Source of the DNA: Conus ventricosus
Lineage: Eukaryota; Mollusca; Gastropoda; Neogastropoda; Conidae
Direction: 5' to 3'
NCBI GenBank assembly: GCA_018398815.1
Contig: CM031622.1
Location: forward strand, 23,915,697 to 23,979,696
Length of the DNA: 64,000 nucleotides
In this document: positions 11,368 to 21,879 of the stretch, in pieces
Layout of the letters: every line of letters begins with the position of its first letter
How positions within the stretch are numbered: position 1 is the first letter of the stretch
Made by a program: the position numbers and the translations under genes
The notes under the pieces: model-generated
Databases searched by the model: none
Seen by the model: the letters and a program-made list of their open reading frames with translations, nothing else
What the model was told of the DNA's origin: nothing

Positions 11368-11381
11368 TAAATCAGAATGAC
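11159..11381. repeat. Host repeat, right part, with (CA)n(TA)n(TG)n tract
   Basis: Begins with the second CTCTA and continues the host repeat interrupted at 1,431 ('gacaagttatatgccacc', 'gacattccctc'). From about 11,211 to 11,360 it becomes CA, then TA, then TG repeats. Ends with 'gtaaatcagaatgac', the left target duplication of copy B (ATGAC, 11,377-11,381). Confidence 0.82.
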
Positions 11382-12319
11382 TGTCACGGTCAAAAATAAA
11401 CACAACCAAAGTGTGGTCCGTCGCCAGCCAAGTGGGTTGGACATAAGCCCTAACGCAAATACCCTGGGCGTCAGGCAGACAGCCCCACGTGTCGGGTCCA
11501 TGCCAATTAAGCATAGCTGAGAGGCCCCACGGAGACGGTCTGGTCCACCCAGACAGACTAAGTAGCTGACCGACGCCTCGATGTCTGGTCAAACCAGTCT
11601 CGACGCCCGGATCAGACTCATCTGGCCAATTTAGCACGGCGAGAGGCTAATCCTAATCTTCCTCGTAGACAGTCGGAGTGGCTGGACCGACAGGTCTCGA
11701 TAGGTCTGGTCAGACGTCTTGGCGCCTACCCAGACTCATACAGCCAATTTACGACCAATGCCCACCATTAGGTCGACGACGCCGGAAAGGGAGAGGGAGA
11801 AGGTAGTAGGTGGTGGGGTGAAATCAAGCTAATCAATTAAATGACCAATTGACCACCACAGAGAGTAAGGCGTGTAGGCGTGACTGTCATGATTTGAATA
11901 TCCAATGGAATTAGAGGGAGATAACTTCGGGTACGAGGCGGTAAAAATACTGACCAATGGAAACTCGCCCTTGGACAGATGAGTTTCAAGATAAGATAGG
12001 ATGCGGGAGTGGAGAAGCAGAACGAGAGGAAGAACGAACAGGGAGAGAGAGATGAGGAGGTTCTGGTATAGATCTCTGCAGGAGAGAAAAGGCAGAGAGA
12101 TGAAGAGAGGAGAGGAGAACGAACAGAGAGACAGAGAGAGGAAGAGGTTCTAGGTCTGCTTGAGAGAGAAGCAGAGAGATGAAGGGAGGAGAGAAGAAAC
12201 CAAGTTGAGAGATTAGCAGGAGATAGTCTGCAGAGGAAGGACTAAAAAAGATGTGGAGAGAGAGAGTTGCTAACTAATGAAGAAAAAAAGAAAGAAAAGA
12301 AAAGGAAAAGAAAAGCAAC

Positions 12320-13421
12320 TGTCATGTGACGTAGCCTCACATCAAGGCATGTGACGCTCCATCACATGTAGTTAGTGATATGAATCATTTCCCCATGCCA
12401 TTACTGAAAAGGAAGGATATTCATGTGGCTTGACTATGTAGCGGCGTCCCCAAATAATTGTGAGTATGACTCGGTAAAGAAACAAACGTGGTCATTGGGT
12501 GAAAGTGACCACTGAAGATAGTTTAACAAGGGCTGGTAAGGTGCTGGTAATGTGTTTTGAACACTGATATGCACTCACTAGGAGGAAGGAGGAAAGAATC
12601 AGTTTTAACCCTAGCAGATGGCCTAGAGACTCGAACCTGTCAGGACGTTGGTCCTCGCTGCTGACCAGTCATTACCAGCGAGCGATAGACAGTTGGGGAA
12701 AGCTACAGGGAAAACTTAAAGAAAAGAGAAAGAAAGAATTCATATGTTGAATTAAGAAGGTTACTTACACGAACCTTATTCGTGTTTCAGCCCTCACCCT
12801 TTTACCCTTCGCCTTCACCCTTTTACCCTTCACCCTTCACCTTTCACCCCGTGAGGTGGTTGAAGATGGCCATGGGTGTGGAACACACCGATAGGCAGCC
12901 CCAGGAATTAAGGACTCCAGGAGAGGAGTCGGAACCGTCATCTCTCCAGGGACAGGAAAACAAGGAGAGGAGTTGGAACCATCTCTCCAGTGACAAGAAG
13001 AGTCGAGGGAGAGGAGTCGGAAGTCATATCTCCAGGACGGGAGAAATCGAGGGGCGAGATGATGTCTGAGAGAGACAGGAATCATAAAGGATAAGCGAGT
13101 CATAATTCGGATGCAGGCATAGCATCAAGGAGTGAAAGAATCATTTATTTTCCTGGTCTGGATTTTGTGGGCCAATGTTGTGTGAAGGCCGTGACTTTAT
13201 GAAGTCTTGAGTGAGTTAGTTTGCCTCTCAGTGGAAAGAGTGCTACATGTATAAAATTTGTTTATAACGTGTTTGATGTGATTTAGTAAAGTGTTTTCCC
13301 CGAAGGAGAGGGGAGAAGAAAAAACATTCGTAGTGCGCCTTTTGGTTGATTGGAAAGATTGCGTGTGCGTATGGAGTAAATGCTGTCATGAATGCGCGTG
13401 TGCAAAAGTGACAGTGTGACA
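12320..13421. mobile_element. Solo LTR of a second LTR-element family (1,102 bp)
   Basis: Begins 'tgtcatgtgacgtagcctca' and ends 'agtgacagtgtgaca', so it has TG...CA ends. It is flanked by GCAAC at 12,315-12,319 and 13,422-13,426. The empty site is visible in the other LTRs. There is no internal coding region, so a solo LTR formed by LTR-LTR recombination is the simplest reading; a short non-autonomous element is the alternative. It contains 'catgtataaaat' as a possible TATA box and a small CCCTTTTACCCTTC array at about 12,785-12,855. It also occurs at 25,425-26,527. Confidence 0.82.
12785..12855. repeat. Short TTTTACCCTTC(A/G)CCC array inside the solo LTR
   Basis: About five degenerate units of 10-14 bp rich in 'acccttttaccctt'. 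It resembles telomere-like TTACCC by eye but is not a regular hexamer. It is conserved in the second copy at about 25,890-25,960. Confidence 0.65.
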
Positions 13422-14017
13422 GCAACCATGTCCATTTGATAGAGCAGACTAGAAGAGGAGAGAGAGAGTGAAATGCGTTAATGCAGGAAGGATGAAAGGA
13501 GAACAGATCGATGTTGATAGTCACTGTTCCATCTTAACCGGGTTCGACCTCATACTTGGCCAGCGCCACTTTCATCGGCAGTCCAACCTGACCAACGCCA
13601 GCGGTCTAACCTACCAGTGCCAGCAGTCCAGCTTGACCGGTGCCAGCAGTCTAACCAAGACCAGTGCCACAGTTGTGTCGTGCTTGTGAAAGTGACAGTG
13701 AAAAGAAAAAAAAGGAAAAGAAAAGACAGTGATTCGTGAATAGTTAAGATCACCTGCCAGGTAAAGTAGAAATCTATTATAACCCGGTTAGTTAATGATG
13801 TTTAGATAAATGATTTTGTGAAGTTCAGGAAAGAGAGAATGTTTTATTTGTTTGATTCCATATGCATTGAGTTTCGTTCTATGATCATGTGTAGTAAAGT
13901 TATAGACTTTACTAGTGTTTGATTGACGAATGCATGATATATGAAGAGATCGTAAGCAACTGTGAGTGTGTTTGGCTGTGCCTAGTCCTTCCTCCATCGA
14001 CATCACCCAGGTTGACA

Positions 14018-14052
14018 ATTTATTGGCGACCTGCCAGGATATTCTGGCCCAT
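14018..14052 (+). other. Putative primer binding site, copy B
   Basis: After GGTTGACA the sequence reads 'atttattggcgacctgccag'. The TGGCGACC... block is the copy B version of the copy A site, with one base fewer. The spacing of about six bases from the LTR is the same in all copies. Confidence 0.6.
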
Positions 14053-14289
14053 TATTATAATGTTCAACTCTCAGAGAGAAGCTGGGTGGGATTCAAGTGT
14101 TGTAATCCTAAGACAAGGGTTGTCTTACTGATGTTCTCAAGATAGTTAAACACTAGGCTTGGCATTGCTTCCAAAGTTAATACAGCTGGCATTCAGCCCC
14201 AAGTCTATTTCGCACAGATTCCTATAATCGCTCTCATTTGGTCAGCGCTGCTCTTAAAAAACACTCTTTCCCAGCTAATATTATCATAG

Positions 14290-15462
14290 ATTGTGACGTC
14301 GCTCGTGATTTGGGTTACTCAGGAGATGAGTTGCGGGGCATTTGTTGAAACCCCACAAAAGATGGAAAGGGATGAACGCGCGGAAAGACGCCGTTTTCCG
14401 GCAGCAGAAGCGCAAGAATAGAAAATTAAGGATTCAGGCTACAATGATAAAGAAACGCAGGAAACAGAAAGATTAAGGATTCAGGCTAGCGAAACGCAGG
14501 AAACAGAAAGAATGAAGCAGGAAACGGAAAGATTAAAGGTTCAATTAGAGTTAGAGAAAGTGAGAATACAAAGGGAGACCCCCGATGATGGTAGTTCACT
14601 TTCCAGTGACTCTGTGCGCAGTTACGCCCCCCGACCAAAGTTGCCAAAATTCTCTGAAGGAACAGATTCGATTGATGCATACATCAGTCGTTTCGAAACG
14701 TTTGCTACCAGTCAGGGTTGGCCTTCAGAAGAGTGGGCAGTCATTTTGTCAGCGCTATTGACTGGTAAGGCATTACAGATTTTCACTGCGTTACCGGCAG
14801 AACAACAATCTGATTTTGGTGCTGTGAAGGAATCATTGATGAAGGATTTGACCTCACAGAGGAGGGATTCAGAAAGAAATTTCGATCAGCTAGATTACAA
14901 GCAGGTGAAACGTACACTCAGTTTGGTGCACGTTTAGATCACTATTTTGAGAAATGGTTAGAGTTGAGTGGTACGAAGAAGGAGTTCGCTGAGTTGAAAG
15001 AGCTGGTTATGAAGGAACAGATTTTGTCAGGTTGCGGCCCTGAGTTAACCATACATTTGAAAGAGAGACAGCCAGAGACAGCAGGAGAGTTGCTGAAGTT
15101 CGCAGAGGTGTATAGAGAGGCACGTTTGGGCACTAAGGTGCAGAGAAACAGTGCCAGGCACAGGTGAGAAGAGTGCAAGGAGACTAGGGGAGTTTTCTGC
15201 AAAGTCTGCAAACCCAGTGGTGGGGCAGAAGGAAGGGCAAAGGGACATTAGGTGTTTCATTTGTCACAAGAAGGGACATGTGGCGAGGGATTGTCGCATG
15301 AGGTTCCAAAAGGCAGCAGCCTTGCAAGAGGTGATAAGGGTCGTCAAGGGAAACGACCTGCAGTGGAACCAAAAGGGATTCAGTCTGAAGAGGGTGGAGT
15401 GCAGCCTATGGCTAGCACTGGACAGCAGTCAGTGTCAGGGATGGAGGGCACTAGGCTGAGTG
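14290..15462 (+). pseudogene. gag: Gag remnant lacking its start, copy B
   Basis: The capsid-like segment reads openly at 14,512-14,937 ('PKFSEGTDSIDAYISRFETF'). It then shifts frame into 14,964-15,167 and again into 15,151-15,459, which holds the zinc knuckle 'CFICHKKGHVARDC' (about 15,258-15,300). About 150 bp that include the ATG in copies A and C are absent just before 14,300. Upstream, two near-identical Gln/Glu-rich units (GNETQETERL-like) suggest a small internal duplication. Confidence 0.83.
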
Positions 15463-15469
15463 GTTCGTT

Positions 15470-15772
15470 ACCAGTGGAAGAAGGGTGGATTGGCCAGCAG
15501 AGGGTGAAAGTGTTACGAGACACTGGTTTGTTCATGCGGTGTAGTACGAACAACGCTGGTCGAGAAAGGGGATTTGACAGGGCAAATCCAGACCTGTACT
15601 CTAATCGATGGCACTGTGAGGGAGTTTCCAGTTGCTAAGATAGAAGTACGTACCCCTTACTTCTCAGGCAGTTGTCTGCGGTTGGTGATGGAGAAACCCC
15701 TTCATGATTTGATCATTGGAAATATTCCAGGGGCAAGGGATCCAGGGATCCTGAGTTGTTGACTGCTACAGG
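15470..15772 (+). pseudogene. Aspartic protease remnant, copy B
   Basis: 'VKVLRDTG' (about 15,507-15,530) gives the catalytic Asp. 'VAKIEVRTPYFSG' and 'MEKPLHDLIIGNIPGARDPG' follow in a second frame. One frameshift sits just after the active site. Position between gag and integrase matches copy A. Confidence 0.78.
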
Positions 15773-15829
15773 GCAGCAGTTCAAACACGGAGCAAGAAGG
15801 AGGAAAAGGTTGATAAACCGTTAGTCGTT

Positions 15830-16700
15830 CCAGCAAGGAAGTCAGGCATAGATGTGTCGCCTGATGAGTTTAGGGCAGCGCAGGAACAAGACCCTTCGCT
15901 CGTGAAGTCTTGGATTGGCAAGAGGTGGAGAGAAACAGGTGGTTAGAGGAGGTGAGACAGAATTTCTTGTGAAAGGCGGGCTGTTGTACCGAGTGTTCAC
16001 CAAGGGGAAGACAGGTAAGGTGACTACTCAGTTAGAGGTACCAGCAGGTTATCGTGACACTGTCATGTCAGTGGGTCACGAGTCGCTCATGGCGGGTCAT
16101 CTCGGCACCAGCAAAACAGCTGACCGAATCTTCGATGATTTTCATTGGCCAGGGGCAATGGCAGACATTAAGGGGTTCTGCATGTCATGTGACGTGTGTC
16201 AAAGGTCAGCCACAAGAGGGTGAAGAGGAAGGCACCTCTTAAACATCCCCCTTTAATTGACACACCATTCAGGAGGGTGGCGGTTGATCTGATTGGCCCA
16301 ATCTCGCCCTGTTCCAAAGGTGGGCACAGGTATGAGACATGTAAGGTTGCAAGGGAAGGTTTGCAGGAGGCTAGGGTCGGTCAGAAGAAGCAATATGACA
16401 GGAAGGTGAGGAAGCAATCCCTCAAGGTGGGAGATCAAGTCCTGTACTGCTTCCCACGGATCACAACAAGCTGCTGATGCATTGGAAGGGACCATTCACC
16501 ATCACTGAAAAGGTCGATCGGGATTACCGAATTGATGTGAATGGGAAACTAAAACTTTTCCATGCGAATTTTCTCAGCAAATATATTCAGCGTGAGACTC
16601 AGCACATAGGCGCAGCAGCAATCATTGTTGAGGTGAAAGAGACCCAGCAGAAGAAGGGGAGATTTTTTTGCCTAAGTTTCCAGAAGATCATCAGGGATTG
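15830..16700 (+). pseudogene. Integrase remnant lacking the catalytic core, copy B
   Basis: The H2C2 domain is open at 15,915-16,223 ('HLGTSKTADRIFDDFHWPGA', 'CMSCDVCQRS'). A frame change leads to 'FRRVAVDLIGPISP' with the first core Asp. At about 16,325 the sequence jumps from 'GGHRYE' to the C-terminal segment 'QKKQYDRKVRKQSLKVGDQV'. This is the same junction as in copy A, while a full core of roughly 200 residues would be expected between them. The segment ends with 'WKGPFTITEKVDRDYRIDVN'. It is non-functional by deletion. Confidence 0.86.
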
Positions 16701-17270
16701 TCACTGATGAAGGGCTGACAGTGGGATTCCTAGGTTTTGTTTGGGGGACCCCAAAACCCGGGAAAGGGGAAAAGGTGGAGAAGATGAAAATTCAGAAGCC
16801 AAAAAACCAAAACAGAAGTCGGGACTGCTATTTTTATTTTCAAAAGGGAGTTTTTTCCAAAATTTTCGAGCCCGAGTCCCCAGGAGGAAAGGCAGGGAAA
16901 CCGGCAGGACGAGGGTAAGCGGGGCCAAGCCCAGATTTGGAAGCATTCCCCCCATTGGCACCAGATTTTCCAAACCGTTGGGAAGTGCTAGGGGGGGATA
17001 GGGCAAATTTTTTGAGGGCAGAAGGGGCTTTTTGGAGGAGCGCAGGTTTAAAAGTGGAAGAAGGAAAAACCCGGGGGAGGGGGTTTTGCCGTTTTTCCCC
17101 TTTAAAAATTTCCCAAAAACGTATAAAAAATTTCTGAAAGGGCATAAAACACCAAATTCCTGGAGGCCCATAAAAACCCCAGGTTGCGGGGCATCTTCAC
17201 CCCACAATCGAGGCAAACATTCCGGGAAAAAAGTCGAAGCCCCTTTTAATCGCGAGAGCGGGCCAATCGG
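16700..17270 (+). pseudogene. pol: RT thumb and RNase H region, copy B, corrupted sequence
   Basis: Aligning by eye to copy A, landmarks appear in order: the start of the thumb region, 'caggcagggaaaccggcag', 'gcagaatgtcg'-type fragments and the region near the RNase H end. Bases between landmarks are dropped and runs such as gggg, aaaa and tttt are lengthened. No frame is open. The pattern is biased to homopolymers, unlike the random decay in gag, so I read it as low-quality consensus. Confidence 0.65.
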
Positions 17271-17729
17271 GAAAAGTTAAAAGGGGTTGTTAAATAGTGT
17301 TGTTTAAGTTATTTTTTTGGGTTTTTTGGGTTCTTTATTTCTTTTTAATTTTTTTTGTGAATTTTAGTGAAGAATTTGTTTGGGGGCATAATGTTAAAAG
17401 TGAGTTTTATTTCAAAAAATGGGGAAAGGTTTCTAAAGTGTCAGGGATCGTAAACATAATTATTGTGCTTTTCATAGAAATTGTGAAAAAGAAGAGATGG
17501 CAATTTCCGCGTGGGGGAATTGCATAAGTGCGGCACAGAGGTTGTTATAAATGGTTGAAATAAGCAAGAGCGACGTCAATGATAACTCATTGGAGTGGTA
17601 TCACTAATTATATTTTATATTTAAACGTTGGTTGTAAAGTTATTTTTCAAAACTTTGCACTGTACGTGGTTCGCAATTGGGTTGTTGTCTTTTTTTGACC
17701 TTGTTTTGAGACAATGCGGTGCATAGTCT

Positions 17730-17746
17730 TTTGCAAGGGGGGAAAT
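17730..17746 (+). other. Polypurine tract of copy B
   Basis: 'gcaaggggggaaat' lies directly before the 3' LTR. It corresponds to the tract at 2,875-2,892 in copy A. Confidence 0.78.
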
Positions 17747-19286
17747 TGTCACGGTAAAAAATAAACACAACCAAAGTGGGGTCCGTCGCCAGCCAAGTGG
17801 GTTGGACAAAAGCCCTAATGCAAATAACCCTGGGCGTCAGGCAACAGCCCCACGTGTCGGGTCCAGCCAATTAAGCATAGCTGAGAGGCCCCACGAGACG
17901 GTCGGTCCACCCAGACAGACTAAGTAGCTGACCGACGCCTCGATGTCTGGTCAAACCATCCGACGCCCGGATCAGACCATCTGGCCAATTTAGCACGGCG
18001 AGAAAGGGTACTCCTAATCTTTTCCCGTAGACAGCGGAGTGGCTGGACCGACAGGTCCCGAAGGCTGGTCAGACGTCTTGGCGCCTACCCAGACTCAAAA
18101 CAGCCCCAATTTTCACCAATGCCCACCATTAGGTCGACGACGCCGGAAAGGGAGAGGGAGAAGGTAGTAGGTGGTGGGGGTGAAATCAAGCTAATCAATT
18201 AAATGACCAATTGACCACCACAGAGAGTAAGGCGTGTAGGCGTGACTGTCCCTGATTTGAATATCCAATGGAATTAAGGGAGATAACTTCGGGACGAGGG
18301 GGTAAAAATACGACCAATGGTACTCGCCCTTGGACAGATGAGTTTCAAGATAAGAAAAGGGATGCGGGAGTGGGGAAGCAGAACGAGAGGAAGAACGAAC
18401 AGGGAGAGAGAGATGAGGAGGTTCTGGGTATAGTCCCTCTGCAGGGGAGAAAAGGCAGAGAGATGAAAGAGGAGAGGAGAACGAACAGAGAGACAGAAGA
18501 GGAGAGGTTCTAGGTCTGCTTGAGAGAGAAGCAGAGAGATGAAGGGAGGAGAGAAGAGAACCAAGTTGAAAAGATTAGCAGGAGAAGTCTGCAGAGGAAG
18601 GACTAAAAGAGAGATGTGGAGAGAGAGAGTTGCTAACTAATGAAGAGAAAAAGAAAGAAAAGAAAAGGAAAGAAAAGCAACCAGTCCATTTTTATAGAGC
18701 AGACTAGAAGAGAGAGGAGAGAGTGAAATGCGTTTAATGCAGAAGGAAGAAAGGAGAAAAGATCGATGTTGATAGTCACTGTTCCATCTTAACCGGGTTT
18801 TGACCTCATACTTGGCCAGCGCCACTTTCATCGGCAGTCCAACCTGACCAACGCCAGCGGTCTAACCTGACCAGTGCCAGCAGTCCAGCTTGACCGGTGC
18901 CAGCAGTCTAACCAAGACCAGTGCCAGCAGTTGTGTCGTGCTTGTGAAAGTGACAGTGAAAAGAAAAAAAAGGAAAAGAAAAGACAGTGATTCGTGAATA
19001 GTTAAGATCACCTGGCCAGGTAAAGTAGAAATCTATTTATACCCGGGTTAGTTAATGATGTTTTAGATAAATGATTTTGTGAAGTTCAGGAAAGAGAGAA
19101 TGTTTTATTTTGTTTGATTCCATATGCATTGATGTTTCGTTCTATGATCATGTGTAGTAAAGTTATAGACTTTACTAGTGGTTTGATGTGACGAATGCAT
19201 GATATATGAATGAGATCGTAAGCAAGCTGTGAGTGTGTTTGGGCTGTGCGCTAGTCCTTCTCCATCGACATCACCCGAGGTTGACA
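17747..19286 (+). repeat. 3' LTR of copy B
   Basis: Begins 'tgtcacggtaaaaaataaac' and ends 'cacccgaggttgaca'. It lacks the solo LTR present in the 5' partner, so that insertion came after copy B integrated. The first ~400 bp carry the same homopolymer errors as the upstream internal region. Confidence 0.9.
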
Positions 19287-19560
19287 ATGACGCACACACA
19301 TGCCTACGTATTAAAAGAAGAACATGCTCACATACAGAGAGACAAAGACTCTTATCACTGACAAGCTATATGTCACCGTAGAAGACGTTTGACATTCCCT
19401 CCCCCTTCCATCCTTCACCACCCTCACCACTCCTCTCAATGATCTCCCCTCGCTACCCCCAAAGACGCCATCCAAGCCTGTGTTCCTTGTAAAGCATTGA
19501 CACAGCCAGTTTCTCCATTTGTCACAGACACTTCCTGCAGGGCGCTTGATACGAGGACCG
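19287..19560. repeat. Host repeat, right of copy B
   Basis: Starts with the second ATGAC and continues 'agaacatgctcacatacaga' and 'gacattccctccccc'. It is homologous to the sequence that copy A interrupts. No gene is visible. Confidence 0.75.
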
Positions 19561-20605
19561 GGGGTAAAAAACACACACACAACACAACACATCCACACAA
19601 AGTTCAGTGTGTATGACTTTAACCTCGTGTGGTAGGGGATAAGAGAAAAACCACACAGCACATGTACACAAAGTTCACAGCGTGTATGACTTTTAACCAT
19701 CGTGTTTTAGGGGTCCTGAGAAAAAACACACAACACATCCACACAAAGTTCACAGCGTGTATGACGTTAACCTATGTTGCAAGTGACTGGGAAAAAAACA
19801 CACAACACATGTACACAAAGTTCACAGCGTATATGACTTCAACCTCGTGTTGTAGACTACCAGAGTAAAACCACGCAACACATCCACACAAAGTTCATAG
19901 AGTGTATGACGTTAACCCATGTTGCTGGGAGCGGGAAAAAAAACACACAACACATATACACAAAGTTCACGTGTGTATGACTCTAACCTCGAGTTGTAGG
20001 AGAAAAACCACACAGCACATATATACAAAGTTCACAGTATGTATGACTTCAACCTCGAGTTGTAGGAGAAAAACCACACAACACATGCACACAACGTTCA
20101 CAGTGTGTATGACTTTAACCTCGAGTTGTAGGAGAAAAACCACATAGCACATATACACAAAGTTCACAGTGTGTATGACTTCTAACCTAGAGCTGTAGGA
20201 GAAAAACAACATAGCACATATACACAAAGTTCACAGTGTGTATGACTCTAACCTCGAGCTGTAGGAGAAAAACAACATAGCACATATACACAAAGTTCAC
20301 AGTGTGTATGACTCTAACCTCGAGCTGTAGGAGAAAAACAACATAGCACATATACACAAAGTTCACAGTGTGTATGACTCTAACCTCGAGCTGTAGGAGA
20401 AAAACAACATAGCACATATACACAAAGTTCACAGTGTGTATGACTCTAACCTCGAGCTGTAGGAGAAAAACAACATAGCACATATACACAAAGTTCACAG
20501 TGTGTATGACTCTAACCTCGAGCTGTAGGAGAAAAACAACATAGCACATATACACAAAGTTCACAGTGTGTATGACTCTAACCTCGAGCTGTAGGAGACC
20601 GGGAA
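19560..20605. repeat. 66-bp minisatellite
   Basis: About sixteen units, each with 'gtgtatgac', 'taacctcgag', 'aggagaaaaac' and 'cacaaagttcaca'. The seven units between about 20,160 and 20,600 are almost identical, while the left part is diverged with variable unit length. Because 66 is divisible by three, the minus strand reads as a 22-residue repeat, which is not a gene. Confidence 0.93.
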
Positions 20606-20817
20606 ACACCAACCAACACATTATTCACGAAGCGCGAAATGTTTATGACTTTAACACGGTGTTGGGATATGGAAGATAACCTGTTCATTCGTGCAAAGAT
20701 CAACACACAGCCACCTTTTTAGAAAAATGCATTACGTATGTAAATGAGACCAAACAATGTAAGAAAAGAATAATTAAAAAAAACTAATTTGATATGCTTA
20801 GCTAATTTAAACAAATT

Positions 20818-20820
<3 letters not shown>

Positions 20821-20886
<66 letters not shown>

Positions 20887-20955
20887 CTTACACAGAGGTG
20901 CGCACAGGCAGACAACAGGTAGAAAAAGAGAGAGAGACAGGGGGGGGGAAGAGAG

Positions 20956-21005
<50 letters not shown>

Positions 21006-21060
21006 CAGACAGACAGAGACAGAGACAGACAGACAGACAGGCAGACACACAGACTAAGAG
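20821..21060. repeat. (AC)n then (GA)n microsatellites
   Basis: A pure AC run at 20,821-20,884 is followed by GA-rich sequence to about 21,060. Poly-C tracts at about 21,160-21,200 follow. Confidence 0.95.
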
Positions 21061-21477
21061 AGGGACAGAAAGACGTGTCCCCCATCTAACAAATCTGTCA
21101 GCATAATGTGCATGGCCGCTGTCAGCTCTCATCCTCTCCCAAACATTTGCCCCATCCATCCCCCCCCCCCACTCCGCCACTCACCCCCCCCCCCCTCCCC
21201 CCACTCCCTTCAACATGTCATGATACTTCCGCTGTGTCTGTCCACCCTTGCTGGGAAAGCAGCATTATTTATGGCCCCGATGCCGTGACTTATGGTGTCA
21301 CTACACATGGACATCGCAAGAAACATTGCCTGCGCAATCAACTCGTTGTTCACACATATTCACGGCGACGCACACAGATCCTAAAGTCCCTTAAATACAT
21401 GGCACAGAATGAAAACGATAAACACGTTCAAATTCTGTTCTTTTTGACAAAAATCATATTCTAGTTCTAAGACTGAA

Positions 21478-21541
21478 GAGCTGCTTAGTTGAGTGAGTTG
21501 GTGGAGGACAGCATCCACCAACTCACTCAACTAAGCAGCTC
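21478..21541. repeat. Perfect 28-bp hairpin at a LINE truncation point
   Basis: The left arm at 21,478-21,505 ('gagctgcttagttgagtgag' start) and the right arm at 21,514-21,541 are exact complements separated by 8 bases 'ggacagca'. The right arm continues in frame into the LINE coding remnant. The left arm is therefore an inverted copy of LINE sequence. The second copy at about 34,580-34,645 is imperfect. Confidence 0.92.
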
Positions 21542-21857
21542 AAGTTTTCATCTTCAGACTGCGAACAGGACACTGCCAGCTCCTCTCCCATCTCTCACGT
21601 CTCAAACTCTCTCATACTGACCAGTGCCCTTGTGGTACAGGCTCTCAAACTCCCACCAACATCTTACAGACCCCCCCCCCCCCCCGCTCCTTTTTGAAGC
21701 CTTGAGACGCCAGACGTGGCCCAGTCCAGTTGAGGTCCAGCAGAAGCTGTGGAGATCGGTGGGATCTCTGCGGCAGACGGCTGACTTCGCCTTAGTAATA
21801 AACGGACTGATGATCTAGCAATGCCGTGAACGCGAAAGAAACGAAAGAAAGAATATT
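21514..21857 (+). pseudogene. 3' end of a non-LTR retrotransposon (C-terminal ORF2 tail)
   Basis: Reads 'FIFRLRTGHCQLLSHLSRLK' and 'HTDQCPCGTG'. After a frameshift in a poly-C tract it continues 'LRRQTWPSPVEVQQKLWRSV' and 'LRQTADF', ending at a stop at 21,816-21,818. The RTGHC...CPCG...TWP...LRQTADF pattern is the C-terminal end common in invertebrate LINE ORF2 proteins with a terminal RNase H-like region. A short AAAG-rich tail closes it near 21,857. It is heavily 5'-truncated. Confidence 0.75.
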
Positions 21858-21879
21858 CTAGTTAATGTAAGTGTTTAAA

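Larger units (their letters stand above)
11382..14017 (+). repeat. 5' LTR of copy B, with a nested solo LTR
   Basis: Starts 'tgtcacggtcaaaaataaac' and ends 'cacccaggttgaca'. The excess over the 1.44-kb standard is explained by the insertion at 12,320-13,421. A TATTTATA-like box and GA-rich blocks match the other LTRs. Confidence 0.9.
11382..19286 (+). mobile_element. Gmr1-like Ty3/Gypsy LTR retrotransposon, copy B (non-autonomous)
   Basis: A complete element on the plus strand, with LTRs at 11,382-14,017 and 17,747-19,286 and target duplication ATGAC at 11,377-11,381 and 19,287-19,291. The internal region carries gag, protease, integrase pieces and RT/RNase H in the same order as copy A, with the same two deletion junctions. 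Its 5' LTR contains a solo LTR of another family. About 150 bp around the gag start are missing relative to copies A and C. From about 16,700 to 18,110 the sequence shows homopolymer stretching and dropped bases, which looks like consensus error rather than evolution. Confidence 0.9.

Noticed and set aside
12785..12855. Telomeric repeat (TTACCC-like)
   Set aside because: Units are irregular 10-14 bp words inside a solo LTR, not a hexamer array.
16701..17216. 171-codon minus-strand frame with Leu/Pro-rich product
   Set aside because: It lies in the homopolymer-stretched RT/RNase H block and is antisense to it.
20187..20621. 144-codon hydrophobic repeat frame on the minus strand
   Set aside because: It is read-through of the 66-bp minisatellite.
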